Shown: piece by piece, positions 28,816 through 36,185 of the stretch
How positions within the stretch are numbered: position 1 is the stretch's first letter
Layout of the letters: every line of letters starts with the position of its first letter
Assembly (NCBI GenBank): GCA_963759155.1
Contig: CAVWXX010000018.1
Span: forward strand, 44,303-108,302
Reading direction: 5' to 3'
Length of the DNA stretch: 64,000 bases
Source of the DNA: SZUA-36 sp963759155
Lineage (GTDB): Bacteria > Pseudomonadota > Gammaproteobacteria > Xanthomonadales > SZUA-36
The notes under the pieces: model-generated
Told to the model about the DNA's origin: nothing
Database searches by the model: none
What the model saw: the letters and a program-made list of their open reading frames with translations, nothing else
Program-made: the position numbers and the translations under genes

Positions 28816-28840
28816 CAGTTTTTACTCTGACCCCAATTAT
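28816..28840 (-). repeat. Left inverted repeat bracketing the cytochrome gene
   Basis: Reverse-complementary to 31308-31332 at 23 of 25 positions; it contains tttttactctgacccc. Together the two enclose the multiheme cytochrome gene (2.5 kb). Confidence 0.7.
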
Positions 28841-29007
28841 CCAAAGAGCTACCCCGAGATTCCATTTTTAGGTGACACAGACTGATTTATATCAAGTTCT
28901 ACAGATAGTTAGTGAGATAAACTCACAATAAGCTGGGACAAACATAATTATCTTAAGTACGATTTCAGTCCCGGTATCTGCCTGTTAGCAGGGCACACTA
29001 CAAGGAT

Positions 29008-31305
29008 TTGGCGGTCATGAGTGAGTGGGTTCCGCACCTGAGGTTTGCTGCAGTGGTGTTGCTGCTGTCTGCTGCTGTGAATGCTGCTGAAATCGTTCCC
29101 ACCGAAATCGAACTGCCTGGAACACAGCCGGGCGAGGTGGGGAATTTCGAGGGTCCGGATAAATGCGGCAACTGTCACGCTGGTTATAATAGTCCAGTCA
29201 CTGTGGGACATCCGCAGGATGAGCCTGTCACCGGATGGCGCGGCGGTAGTATGGCCAATGCAGGTCGGGATGCCATCTTCTGGGCGACCCTGGCCATTGC
29301 TGAACAAGATTTTGATGGTGCCGGGGATCTTTGTATACGTTGTCACAGCACAACTGGTTGGTTTGCTGGCCGCTCAACACCAACCGATGGTTCAGGGCTC
29401 CTCCTCACAGATGATGACGGTGTAGATTGTGATACTTGCCACTTGATGACTAACCCTGATGGCTCAGAGCATTCTGGCGAGATGAATGCACCTTTCATTG
29501 CGAACTGTTCTGATGATTCAGTGGATCCGAATGGAACCTGCCAATCGCCTGCCGAAGGGTATTACGGCAGCGGAATGCTCTCTATATGGGCCGGTGGGGA
29601 AAAGATGGGTCCTTATGAAACCACGGTCGCCAGGCACTCGTATATGCAGTCTAAATTTCATCGCGATGTAGATTTCTGCGGTTCCTGTCATGATGTATCC
29701 AATTCTGCGGTTGGTGATCTGTCGCCAGGAAATGGTGCCCAGTCCACTGCACCACCGGTTGTAAGCAGTGGCGGCAACCTGGGTGGTCCTATCGAAGAAA
29801 AGGCGGCGTTTAACAATCCACCATACGCTTACGGTATGGTGGAACGTACATTCAGTGAATACAAGGCGAGCGCATTCCCGACCACCCGTGTTGGAAATTT
29901 TAGCGACTTACCGGTGGATCTCCAGGTTCTCGATGGCTCACTTGATGTTACTTACAAGGCCGCGTTACTGGCTGCAGAAGAGGCGCAGGAACATGGCGGA
30001 ATGGCCGGGGATTATGCAGATGGTTCACCTCGGTTTTTCAGCTGTCAGTCCTGTCATATGCGCCCTGTGGAGAGTGCGGGGGCCGACAAGAATAATGTAG
30101 AAGTTCGCAAAGACCTACCTCGCCATGATCATACCGGCGGCAATTCCTGGTTTGCCGATATAACAAAGTATCAGGATAGTGCGGGGATACTGCGCTTAGG
30201 CGATGGCCTCACCGCAGAACAACTTGCTGCCCTTGATCTGGGCCAGCAACGTGCAGTTGATCACCTGCAGCAGGCGGCTTCCCTGCTGGTCGATGGCGAC
30301 ATTCTAAGGGTGGTTAACCTGACTGGCCACAAATTGATCAGCGGTTATCCTGAAGGCCGGCGTATGTGGATCAATACAAAATGGTATGACAACAGCGATA
30401 ATTTGCTCAGGGAGGATGGTGCCTATGGAGTGATTGGAAAAACCGTAGCCAATCCTTCAGGTGGGCCCGATATTGAGGTGACGTCAATCGTGGATCTGGA
30501 TGACAGCAACACTAAGATTTACGAAGCGCATTACGCAGTGACCCGGGATTGGGCAGAAACAATAGAGGCGTTACACGGACCGGATTTTGAACTCAGTTAT
30601 GACCGGCTCACTGATGAAGTGCTGTGCACAGTTGCAGATTTTCTGCTTGACGACAGTGCACCCGAAAAGAAAGAAGCCTGTATGGGTGAGTTTCACAACA
30701 CCTTTCATTTCGCTCTTAACAACTTCGTTTCGATGGACAACCGGATACCACCTTATGGCATGAGCTACGACGTGTCGGAACGCCGGAATACATTACCGGT
30801 TCCGGCAAATCAGTACGGTGGGGGTCAAGTTGGCGGTACATATAACTACTGGGACGAAGTTCGTCTTAGCCCACCGGCCAATGCTGATCACGCCCATATA
30901 GATTTGTTGTACCAGGGGACCAGTTGGGAATACATACAGTTTTTATACCTGGCCAACAAGGGAGAGAATGCGTTTCTGGGTCAGGAAGGTGTAAATATGC
31001 TTGACGCCTGGCTTAATGCACCAAGTGCAATGGACTCACTGAACCGAAAAATGGTGCCTCCTGTTGTCATGGCGAGCATAGAGTGGAACAGTGAAGTTGC
31101 CGGATGTTCAGGTGATGACGTGCTGATCCAAAACCGGATTTTTACAGGCAACATCATTTGTACCGCAGAGTCATCTTTAACTGCAGACACTGACGTAGTC
31201 ATAAAGGCGGGTGCTGATGTGATTTTTCAATCTCCTGCAGTCACGCTTGGTCCTGGATTTTTGATTGAGGTGGGTGCCTCGTGCAAGGTAGAGACTGTTC
31301 AATAG
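29008..31305 (+). CDS. Secreted pentaheme cytochrome c
   Basis: A 765-residue exported protein (signal peptide ends near AAVNAAEI). It has five CxxCH heme sites: CGNCH, CIRCH, CDTCH, CGSCH and CQSCH, all in the first about 355 residues. Further His residues (for example RHDHTGGN and LTGHKLISGYPEGRRMW) may be distal ligands. The layout resembles the multiheme cytochrome c3/c554-like proteins of marine bacteria. The C-terminal 50 residues (VIKAGADVIFQSPAVTLGPGFLIEVGASC) match the 3-coathanger-stack/anchor type found on surface proteins, suggesting extracellular electron transfer or surface display. The gene is bracketed by GGGGTCAGAGTAAAA inverted repeats. Confidence 0.82.
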   Translation: MAVMSEWVPHLRFAAVVLLLSAAVNAAEIVPTEIELPGTQPGEVGNFEGPDKCGNCHAGYNSPVTVGHPQDEPVTGWRGGSMANAGRDAIFWATLAIAEQDFDGAGDLCIRCHSTTGWFAGRSTPTDGSGLLLTDDDGVDCDTCHLMTNPDGSEHSGEMNAPFIANCSDDSVDPNGTCQSPAEGYYGSGMLSIWAGGEKMGPYETTVARHSYMQSKFHRDVDFCGSCHDVSNSAVGDLSPGNGAQSTAPPVVSSGGNLGGPIEEKAAFNNPPYAYGMVERTFSEYKASAFPTTRVGNFSDLPVDLQVLDGSLDVTYKAALLAAEEAQEHGGMAGDYADGSPRFFSCQSCHMRPVESAGADKNNVEVRKDLPRHDHTGGNSWFADITKYQDSAGILRLGDGLTAEQLAALDLGQQRAVDHLQQAASLLVDGDILRVVNLTGHKLISGYPEGRRMWINTKWYDNSDNLLREDGAYGVIGKTVANPSGGPDIEVTSIVDLDDSNTKIYEAHYAVTRDWAETIEALHGPDFELSYDRLTDEVLCTVADFLLDDSAPEKKEACMGEFHNTFHFALNNFVSMDNRIPPYGMSYDVSERRNTLPVPANQYGGGQVGGTYNYWDEVRLSPPANADHAHIDLLYQGTSWEYIQFLYLANKGENAFLGQEGVNMLDAWLNAPSAMDSLNRKMVPPVVMASIEWNSEVAGCSGDDVLIQNRIFTGNIICTAESSLTADTDVVIKAGADVIFQSPAVTLGPGFLIEVGASCKVETVQ

Positions 31306-31307
31306 AG

Positions 31308-31332
31308 ATAATCGGGGTCAGAGTAAAAACTA
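31308..31332 (+). repeat. Right inverted repeat bracketing the cytochrome gene
   Basis: Begins ataatcggggtcagagtaaa; it is the partner of 28816-28840 and is at the same time the first bases of 464-bp element copy 1. Confidence 0.7.
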
Positions 31333-31569
31333 AATAGTGATGTCGACTGATGTTCACTTGCTGCCGTTCTCAACATTTATGCATATTATTCCGCTTCTGA
31401 GCGGAAAGCAGTCCTTTGTCAGTCGCAATTTTTAGCCATGTAGAGGTCGGCCTACGGCCAGAACCAGCAATTCAAACTCTGTGTTAGTTGCCTTTCTTTA
31501 ATACGTTTTACTCTGATCCGAAGTTGTTTTGGGCAAGACGTTTTTGTGAATTCCATATACAAGAAGAGT

Positions 31570-31677
31570 ATGATTAATCGTCATACTTATCAGTCGGTAG
31601 AAAGACATAATGCCTGTCAGGTGTTAGCTATTTATGCCAACCTGGACTCACTTTGCAACTTGGACCCTGGCATATAA
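31570..31677 (+). CDS. Micro-ORF 1 of the 464-bp element (35 aa), copy 1
   Basis: Starts MINRHTYQSVERHNACQ and ends NLDPGI. The same frame is open in all three copies (34081-34188 and 35284-35391) with two residue changes. An AAGAAGAG sequence lies just before the ATG. No family is recognised. Conservation between recent copies is weak evidence of coding. Confidence 0.35.
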   Translation: MINRHTYQSVERHNACQVLAIYANLDSLCNLDPGI

Positions 31678-31697
31678 ATTAAAGGAGAATCAATTAC

Positions 31698-31760
31698 ATG
31701 TGCACCTCAAACAAGCATAAACCCTCTAAATCGGCGCATATCGCGCCTAGATTCACATAA
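31698..31760 (+). CDS. Micro-ORF 2 of the 464-bp element (20 aa), copy 1
   Basis: MCTSNKHKPSKSAHIAPRFT preceded by a strong Shine-Dalgarno (AAAGGAG) and placed 20 bases after micro-ORF 1. Identical in copy 2 (34209-34271). In copy 3 (35412-35465) an extra A changes the last residues. Its 3' part overlaps the hairpin aatcggcgc-atat-cgcgcctagatt. No function can be proposed. Confidence 0.35.
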   Translation: MCTSNKHKPSKSAHIAPRFT

Positions 31761-31793
31761 TTGTAGTTATGTTTACTGCGGAGAATTGAACCG

Positions 31794-32102
31794 ATGCAAA
31801 TTAAGACCGAAACTGTTGGCCAAGTAGCATTTGTAATGTGGAGTTTTCTTTCCGTTCTCTTTTTCGCATTTGGTGCGTGGTTATTTCTCGATTTGCTGTT
31901 TAATGCAGAGTATTTCCCAGGTCCTGAATATAATCTCGGCAGTGGCCCCAAGCTTTGGGAGGTGCTCTGGGATGTATCTGGGGCGTTGTTTATCATTCCT
32001 GCACCCTGGATTCTAATAGGATTATTATTTCGTCGGTTTGCCTCTAGATCAAAATGTAATCGCGTTCACGAAAAAAATGCACATTACTCCGTTGAACAAT
32101 GA
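31794..32102 (+). CDS. Cassette: small membrane protein (102 aa)
   Basis: Unrecognised. Two transmembrane segments are visible: VAFVMWSFLSVLFFAFGAWLF (about residues 10-30) and GALFIIPAPWILIGLLF (about 64-80). The C terminus is basic. It is the first cassette gene after 464-bp element copy 1, and its stop lies at the start of an attC site, as is usual for cassette genes. Confidence 0.6.
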   Translation: MQIKTETVGQVAFVMWSFLSVLFFAFGAWLFLDLLFNAEYFPGPEYNLGSGPKLWEVLWDVSGALFIIPAPWILIGLLFRRFASRSKCNRVHEKNAHYSVEQ

Positions 32103-32103
32103 A

Positions 32104-32190
32104 ACATAACAAATCGTTCAAGTTCGTTACGGCGCTGCAGCGCCTCCACCGGACGCAGCTCCGCTGCGCCGCTTAACTAAAACGTTATAT
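32104..32190 (+). repeat. attC site 1
   Basis: Begins acataac (R'' box) and ends GTTATAT (R' box). Imperfect palindrome with cgttcaagttcgtt, ggcgctgcagcgcc and ctccaccgg core blocks and a cgcagctccgctgcg terminal stem, then cgcttaactaaaacg. Orientation as in integron arrays read left to right. Confidence 0.85.
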
Positions 32191-32401
32191 GGATCATCCA
32201 AACGCAATCTATTTTCAATTGTTTTCTTATGCGACAATGGTGCTTGTCGGAGCTTTGCTTTTCATAGGATCGTTTAACAAAGGTCCAAATGAATCAACAG
32301 ACGTGGTTCCAAATTGGCTAAAAAGATTAGCTGGCATTTCATGCCTGGTGCTTGGCCTGTTAATGCTAATCGGGCACCTGGTAGATTTTCCCAGTGCATA
32401 A
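32189..32401 (+). CDS. Cassette: small membrane protein (70 aa)
   Basis: Unrecognised 70-residue protein with two predicted helices (LFSYATMVLVGALLFIGSF and LAGISCLVLGLLMLIGHLV) joined by a short polar loop. The ATG lies two bases into the end of attC site 1, so the cassette has practically no leader; expression would depend on an upstream promoter or read-through. Confidence 0.55.
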   Translation: MDHPNAIYFQLFSYATMVLVGALLFIGSFNKGPNESTDVVPNWLKRLAGISCLVLGLLMLIGHLVDFPSA

Positions 32402-32410
32402 ACGAATTTC

Positions 32411-32506
32411 ATATAACAAGACGTTCAAGTTCGTTCCGGCGCTACGCGCCTCCACCGGACCCAAAAAGGCTGCGCCCTTTTGGGCCGCTTAACTAAGACG
32501 TTATGT
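32411..32506 (+). repeat. attC site 2
   Basis: R'' atataac, R' GTTATGT. Same family as site 1, with the cccaaaaaggctgcgccctt terminal stem variant. Confidence 0.85.
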
Positions 32507-33020
32507 GAACATGAAATCCCACTTCCTCGTCTGTCTCGTGATTTTGGTTGTCCTCTTCGCTCAGGCAGCTTCAGCAAGGTGTTTACGTTCGGCCCAATAT
32601 TTTGTCGAAATTCAAGTAGAGGCGTGTTTACCCATTGAAGGCGAGAAAAGTTTGCTCGTAATCGGAAAACTTGTGGGCTTCATTGAGTTCGAGAAATACT
32701 ATAACAAGGAGCTAGAAATCACGAGAATTGAAAGCTGGGAAGAGAAACCGTCTGAAAGATATGTTTGGAAGCAAACAGATGGCATGGAAAGAGATTGTAA
32801 CTTTATTGAAAAGCAGAAGCCTTTTTTGGCGAGGTCTACAAGACCGTGTTGCGATACGCTTCCACACAGGTCTTATGTCTGTCAACACAGCCTACGCATG
32901 ATAAGCGAGATTATTTACAAAGACATGCCTGAGAATGCACATAACAAGGCGTTCAAGTTCGTTCCGGCGCTACGCGCCTCCACCGGACCCAAAAAGGCTG
33001 CGCCCTTTTGGGCCGCTTAA
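32505..33020 (+). CDS. Cassette: secreted cysteine-containing protein reading through attC
   Basis: Unrecognised 171-residue protein with a signal peptide (HFLVCLVILVVLFAQAASA) and seven or more Cys residues in the mature part (for example STRPCCDTLPHRSYVCQHS). It has no stop before the next attC, so its last 26 residues (from HNKAFKFVPALRAST) are translated from attC site 3. The same read-through peptide would arise from any cassette in this frame, so the native protein may be truncated or fused. Confidence 0.55.
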   Translation: MNMKSHFLVCLVILVVLFAQAASARCLRSAQYFVEIQVEACLPIEGEKSLLVIGKLVGFIEFEKYYNKELEITRIESWEEKPSERYVWKQTDGMERDCNFIEKQKPFLARSTRPCCDTLPHRSYVCQHSLRMISEIIYKDMPENAHNKAFKFVPALRASTGPKKAAPFWAA

Positions 33021-33034
33021 CTAAGACGTTAGGC
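32939..33034 (+). repeat. attC site 3
   Basis: R'' acataac, R' GTTAGGC. Its left part is inside the preceding open frame. Confidence 0.85.
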
Positions 33035-33074
33035 GCTAGACCAAAGGTGTTCTTCACCCTAAAAAGGAGAGATT

Positions 33075-33482
33075 ATGATTAGGTCATTCTTCATTGCAGC
33101 ATTAATGACATGTTTGTTGTTTGCCTCAGGCAATTCACCCGTTGCTAAGGCTTCAGAGGCGTCGGATGCATCAAATATAGGTTTTGTCCTGTACACAAAA
33201 AGTCATGCGCCGGGAACCCTAAACGCGAGATGGATGTATGGGGAAAAGTACCGCGGTCCGGGGATGGCGACCGGAGGACCCAAGGAAGGTTTTGCCGGTA
33301 AGTACCACGTTCGCTACTTCTACGAGAGCGGAGAGTTTTCAGATGAGTATGACTTGGTCATCGAAAAGACTGGAGATATATACAAAGTATCGTGGATCAC
33401 CAACGACAAGCTCAGTGCTGTTGGCGTTGGCATGGAGGTTGAGAATGGCTTGGCTGTCGGCTGGCATAGAGTAGATGGCTAA
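33075..33482 (+). CDS. Cassette: small secreted protein, paralogue A
   Basis: Unrecognised 135-residue protein with a signal peptide (SFFIAALMTCLLFASGNSPVAKA) and a small beta-rich domain containing GPGMATGGPKEGFAGKYHV and YDLVIEKTGDIYKVSWI. It is preceded by a perfect AAGGAGAG site. It is nearly identical to the gene at 41012-41419, including about 40 bases of leader. The domain resembles small secreted proteins found in other cassette arrays; the function is unknown. Confidence 0.65.
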   Translation: MIRSFFIAALMTCLLFASGNSPVAKASEASDASNIGFVLYTKSHAPGTLNARWMYGEKYRGPGMATGGPKEGFAGKYHVRYFYESGEFSDEYDLVIEKTGDIYKVSWITNDKLSAVGVGMEVENGLAVGWHRVDG

Positions 33483-33537
33483 CCTTCAGACGAGGATGGC
33501 CGCACGTTGGTTTACGGTTGGAGCCAGTGAGTGACGC

Positions 33538-33633
33538 GCCTAACAAAACGTTCAAGTTCGTTACGGCGCTACGCGCGTCCACCGGACCCAAAAAGGCTGC
33601 GCCCTTTTGGGCCGCTTAACTAAAACGTTATAT
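33538..33633 (+). repeat. attC site 4
   Basis: R'' gcctaac, R' GTTATAT. The terminal stem is of the cccaaaaaggctgcgccc type, unlike the attC that follows the paralogous cassette at 41475-41570. Confidence 0.85.
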
Positions 33634-33676
33634 ACTTCAGATTGTGCATGGTACTAGATAGTGGTACTATTTTAGA

Positions 33677-33838
33677 GTGAAGCGAAAGCACCGAAGAACT
33701 CTGGAGCAGATATTCAATCGGCCAACTAGCGGTAATATTCCGTGGAAGGATGTTGAGTCTTTGTTCAAAAGTCTGGGAGCAGACATATCTGAAAGAGCAG
33801 GTTCCAGGGTTGCGGTTGGATATTCGGGGTCAGAGTAA
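33677..33838 (+). pseudogene. hicA: Truncated hicA toxin gene (duplicate)
   Basis: From 33634 to 33818 this is identical or nearly so to 36869-37053, which carries the intact hicA. After ...GSRVAV the sequence switches abruptly to 464-bp element copy 2, giving a 53-codon frame that ends in foreign GYSGSE. The rest of hicA, hicB and their attC are missing. The GTG start is kept. It is a clean record of the element replacing or cutting a cassette. Confidence 0.85.
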
Positions 33839-34281
33839 AAACTAAATAGTGATGTCGACTGATGTTCACTTGCTGCCGTTCTCAACATTTATGCATATTA
33901 TTCCGCTTCTGAGCGGAAAGCAGTCCTTTGTCAGTCGCAATTTTTAGCCATGTAGAGGTCGGCCTACGGCCAGAACCAACAATTCAAACTCTGTGTTAGT
34001 TGCCTTTCTTTAATACGTTTTACTCTGATCCAAGTTGTTTTGGGCAAGACGTTTTTGTGAATTCCATATACAAGAAGAGTATGAATAATCGTCATACTTA
34101 TCAGTCGGTAGAAAGACATAATGCCTGTCAGGTGTTAGCTATTTATGCCAACCTGGACTCACTTTGCAACTTGGACCCTGGCATATAAATTAAAGGAGAA
34201 TCAATTACATGTGCACCTCAAACAAGCATAAACCCTCTAAATCGGCGCATATCGCGCCTAGATTCACATAATTGTAGTTAT
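33819..34281 (+). mobile_element. 464-bp array element, copy 2 (inside hicA duplicate)
   Basis: 463 bp, starting gatattcggggtcagag and ending attgtagttat. It joins truncated hicA on the left to an RHH antitoxin cassette on the right. It carries both micro-ORFs (34081-34188 and 34209-34271). Confidence 0.75.
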
Positions 34282-34350
34282 AAGTCTTCGCACTCCGATT
34301 GAACGTTTGTAGTACAATGTATTACATGTCATTACATACCGGAGGATGAA

Positions 34351-34617
34351 ATGGGTGTCACTAGTATTCGATTAAACACCGATGTGGAAGCACCATTAGA
34401 GCAATTAGCCCAGAAGCTTGATAGAAGTAAGAACTACTTAGTCAATCAGGCAATTAAAGAGTTTGTGCGCCGTCAAGCAATGGAAGAAGCCCGATGGGCC
34501 GATACTTTGGAGGCGTTGGACTCAGTAAAAGAAGGGAACCTGATTGATGAAAAGGTGGCTTCAGAATGGATGCAGTCCTGGGGAGACGGTAAGCCCAAAA
34601 CAACGCCTGGTTCGTGA
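34351..34617 (+). CDS. Cassette: ribbon-helix-helix antitoxin
   Basis: An 88-residue protein with an N-terminal ribbon-helix-helix DNA-binding region (TSIRLNTDVEAPLEQLAQKL, SKNYLVNQAIKEFV), typical of CopG/ParD-like antitoxins. The C-terminal part would bind the toxin. The start follows CCGGAGG. The stop overlaps the start of the downstream ParE-like toxin gene. The upstream cassette region lies directly after the 464-bp element and contains gtacaatgtattacatgtcattacat, possibly an operator for autoregulation. Confidence 0.82.
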   Translation: MGVTSIRLNTDVEAPLEQLAQKLDRSKNYLVNQAIKEFVRRQAMEEARWADTLEALDSVKEGNLIDEKVASEWMQSWGDGKPKTTPGS

Positions 34618-34900
34618 AGATTAGTTACACACAGGAAGCCATCAATGATCTTGAACGGTTACGCAAGTTCATAGAGTCAAAAAATCCATTCGCGGCTCGC
34701 CGGATATCGAGCGAGCTGTTGGATGGAATAGGCAACTTGCATTCATTTCCAAAAATGGGTCGCCGGTTGCCCGTGCTCCTGACCCGGAAGCGATTCGAGA
34801 TCTTTTCATCGGTCAGTACACGGTACGCTATTTGCTGTATGAAGATCATTTGGTCATCCTACGAGTCTGGCATGGAAAGGAAGTTGAGAAAGACTTATAA
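34614..34900 (+). pseudogene. ParE-like toxin, frameshifted
   Basis: The N-terminal half in frame (ISYTQEAINDLERLRKFIE, FPKMGRRLP) is a RelE/ParE toxin. At about 34770-34775 one base is missing. The other frame continues as APDPEAIRDLFIGQYTVRYLLY and LVILRVWHGKEVEKDL, the expected C terminus with the key RxWHG-like end, and stops at 34898-34900, exactly at the attC R'' box. Unshifted, translation runs into attC and gives a nonsense tail. The toxin is therefore inactive or the base is a sequence error; the RHH antitoxin upstream is intact. Confidence 0.85.
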
Positions 34901-34990
34901 CAAAACGTTCAAGTACGTTCCGGCGCTACGCGCCTCCACCGGACCTGGGAAGGCTGCGCCCTTTTGGGCCGCTTAACTGAAACGTTAGGC
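34895..34990 (+). repeat. attC site 5
   Basis: R'' ttataac, R' GTTAGGC. The core is intact, with a ctgggaaggctgcgccctttt stem variant. Confidence 0.85.
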
Positions 34991-34995
34991 ATTTC

Positions 34996-35020
34996 GATAA
35001 TCGGGGTCAGAGTAAAAACC
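34996..35020 (+). repeat. 25-bp partial copy of the 464-bp element end
   Basis: The motif gataatcggggtcagagtaa is followed at once by the full copy that begins gatattcggggtcagag. This tandem of element ends suggests repeated events at one site. Confidence 0.7.
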
Positions 35021-35485
35021 GATATTCGGGGTCAGAGTAAAAACTAAATAGTGATGTCGACTGATGTTCACTTGCTGCCGTTCTCAACATTTATGCATAT
35101 TATTCCGCTTCTGAGCGGAAAGCAGTCCTTTGTCAGTCGCAATTTTTAGCCATGTAGAGGGTCGGCCTACGGCCAGAACCAACAATTCAAACTCTGTGTT
35201 AGTTGCCTTTCTTTAATACGTTTTACTCTGATCCAAGTTGTTTTGGGCAAGACGTTTTTGTGAATTCCATATACAAGAAGAGTATGATTAATCGTCATAC
35301 TTATCAGTCGGTAGAAAAACATAATGCCTGTCAGGTGTTAGCTATTTATGCCAACCTGGACTCACTTTGCAACTTGGACCCTGGCATATAAATTAAAGGA
35401 GAATCAATTACATGTGCACCTCAAACAAGCATAAACCCTCTAAAATCGGCGCATATCGCGCCTAGATTCACATAATTGTAGTTAT
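35021..35485 (+). mobile_element. 464-bp array element, copy 3
   Basis: 465 bp. Same ends as the other copies. It carries micro-ORF 1 at 35284-35391 (one change to Lys) and a micro-ORF 2 altered by one extra A at about 35444. It is preceded by attC site 5 and followed by a membrane-protein cassette. Confidence 0.75.
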
Positions 35486-35494
35486 GTTGTCATC

Positions 35495-35785
35495 ATGAAA
35501 GCTAAAGAGATACCAATGCCCAGCAGCACGAGGTTCAAAGCCCTTCATGTTCTGGGGAAGATCTTCACTGTAATTGGATTGTTAATAATTGCGGTCTATA
35601 TAGCCCTGTTCATATTTTCTTTATTTCCGGAAGGACGTGAGAGGGTGAGCCTCAAGGCACCGACAATCGTAATGGCCTGGTCTCTTTCTTTCATTGTTGT
35701 CGGCCAACTAATGCATTGGTTGGTTGCCATGTGGGAAGGTCAAAACCAAATCATCCAGTTGTTGAAGGAGCTTCGAGATAAGTAG
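35495..35785 (+). CDS. Cassette: small membrane protein (96 aa)
   Basis: Unrecognised. Two transmembrane segments (VIGLLIIAVYIALFIFSLF and IVMAWSLSFIVVGQLMHWLVAMW) are followed by a short polar helix (GQNQIIQLLKELRDK). An alternative start is at the second Met (MPSSTRF). It stops just before attC site 6. Confidence 0.55.
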   Translation: MKAKEIPMPSSTRFKALHVLGKIFTVIGLLIIAVYIALFIFSLFPEGRERVSLKAPTIVMAWSLSFIVVGQLMHWLVAMWEGQNQIIQLLKELRDK

Positions 35786-35787
35786 CA

Positions 35788-35883
35788 ACATAACAAAACG
35801 TTCAAGTTCGTTCCGGCCCTGCGGGCCTCCACCGGACGTAAAAATGCTGCGCATTTCTACGCCGCTTAACTAAGACGTTAAAT
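35788..35883 (+). repeat. attC site 6
   Basis: R'' acataac, R' GTTAAAT. The core has ggccctgcgggcc and a gtaaaaatgctgcgcatttc terminal stem. Confidence 0.85.
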
Positions 35884-35932
35884 GCCTCGGAAACTTTCGC
35901 AGAAAGCATAATAAAGGTATAATATTTATACC

Positions 35933-36185
35933 ATGTTTGAGTTCGATACTTCAAAGAGCGAGGCCAACCTTCGAAAACACGGTATAGATTTCATTGAAGC
36001 TCAAGCTCTTTGGAGTGATTCAAACCTGCTGGAAATTCCTGCGAAGACTTTGGATGAACCAAGGTTTCTCGTAATTGGCGTTATTGAGCAGACACCTTGC
36101 CGTAGTTACTTACAGAAATGGAAATATCCGACTGATCTCTGTTCGACGATCTCGAGATGAAGAGGTGACATTATATGAAAGCTAA
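35933..36185 (+). pseudogene. brnT: BrnT-type toxin, frameshifted
   Basis: The N-terminal part (FEFDTSKSEANLRKHGIDFIE, LDEPRFLVIGVIE) is the BrnT ribonuclease toxin family. After about 36085-36100 the frame must shift by one base to continue as VVTYRNGNIRLISVRRSR DEEVTLYES, the typical BrnT end, stopping at 36183-36185. In the unshifted frame it stops early at 36158-36160. The corrected gene overlaps brnA by 11 bases, the usual arrangement. The toxin is probably dead unless this is a sequencing indel. Confidence 0.85.

Larger units (their letters stand above)
28041..29007. other. Long intergenic region with repeats
   Basis: No strong gene is seen. It contains a 21-bp motif (28276-28296) also found at 61346-61366, three gcgac repeats at about 28342, 28364 and 28383 spaced 20-22 bases, and an inverted GTCAGAGTAAAA copy at 28816-28840. 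A minus-strand frame at 28554-28808 (84 codons, containing GLLLTAKRPSL) overlaps sequence resembling the degenerate intergenic repeats common in such genomes, and I do not call it a gene. Confidence 0.5.
31307..31770 (+). mobile_element. 464-bp array element, copy 1
   Basis: The first of three near-identical copies (others at 33819-34281 and 35021-35485). It starts gataatcggggtcagagtaa and ends ataattgtagttat. An inner inverted repeat (ggggtcagagtaaaa at 31314 with ttttactctgatcc at about 31506) bounds the first 213 bp. The second half carries two micro-ORFs. Immediately after the GTTAT end a new cassette gene begins. No transposase is encoded. Confidence 0.75.

Noticed and set aside
31307..31770. 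464-bp element as an ORF-less group IIC-attC intron
   Set aside because: Such introns target attC sites, but no domain V-like hairpin or GTGYG start is visible and the left end lies inside hicA in copy 2.
33667..33888. Minus-strand frame across the truncated hicA and the element
   Set aside because: It crosses a recombination junction and has no homology to known proteins.
34000..34188. 62-codon version of micro-ORF 1 with an upstream extension
   Set aside because: The extension is not conserved, because copy 1 has an indel upstream; only the internal 35-codon frame is common to all copies.
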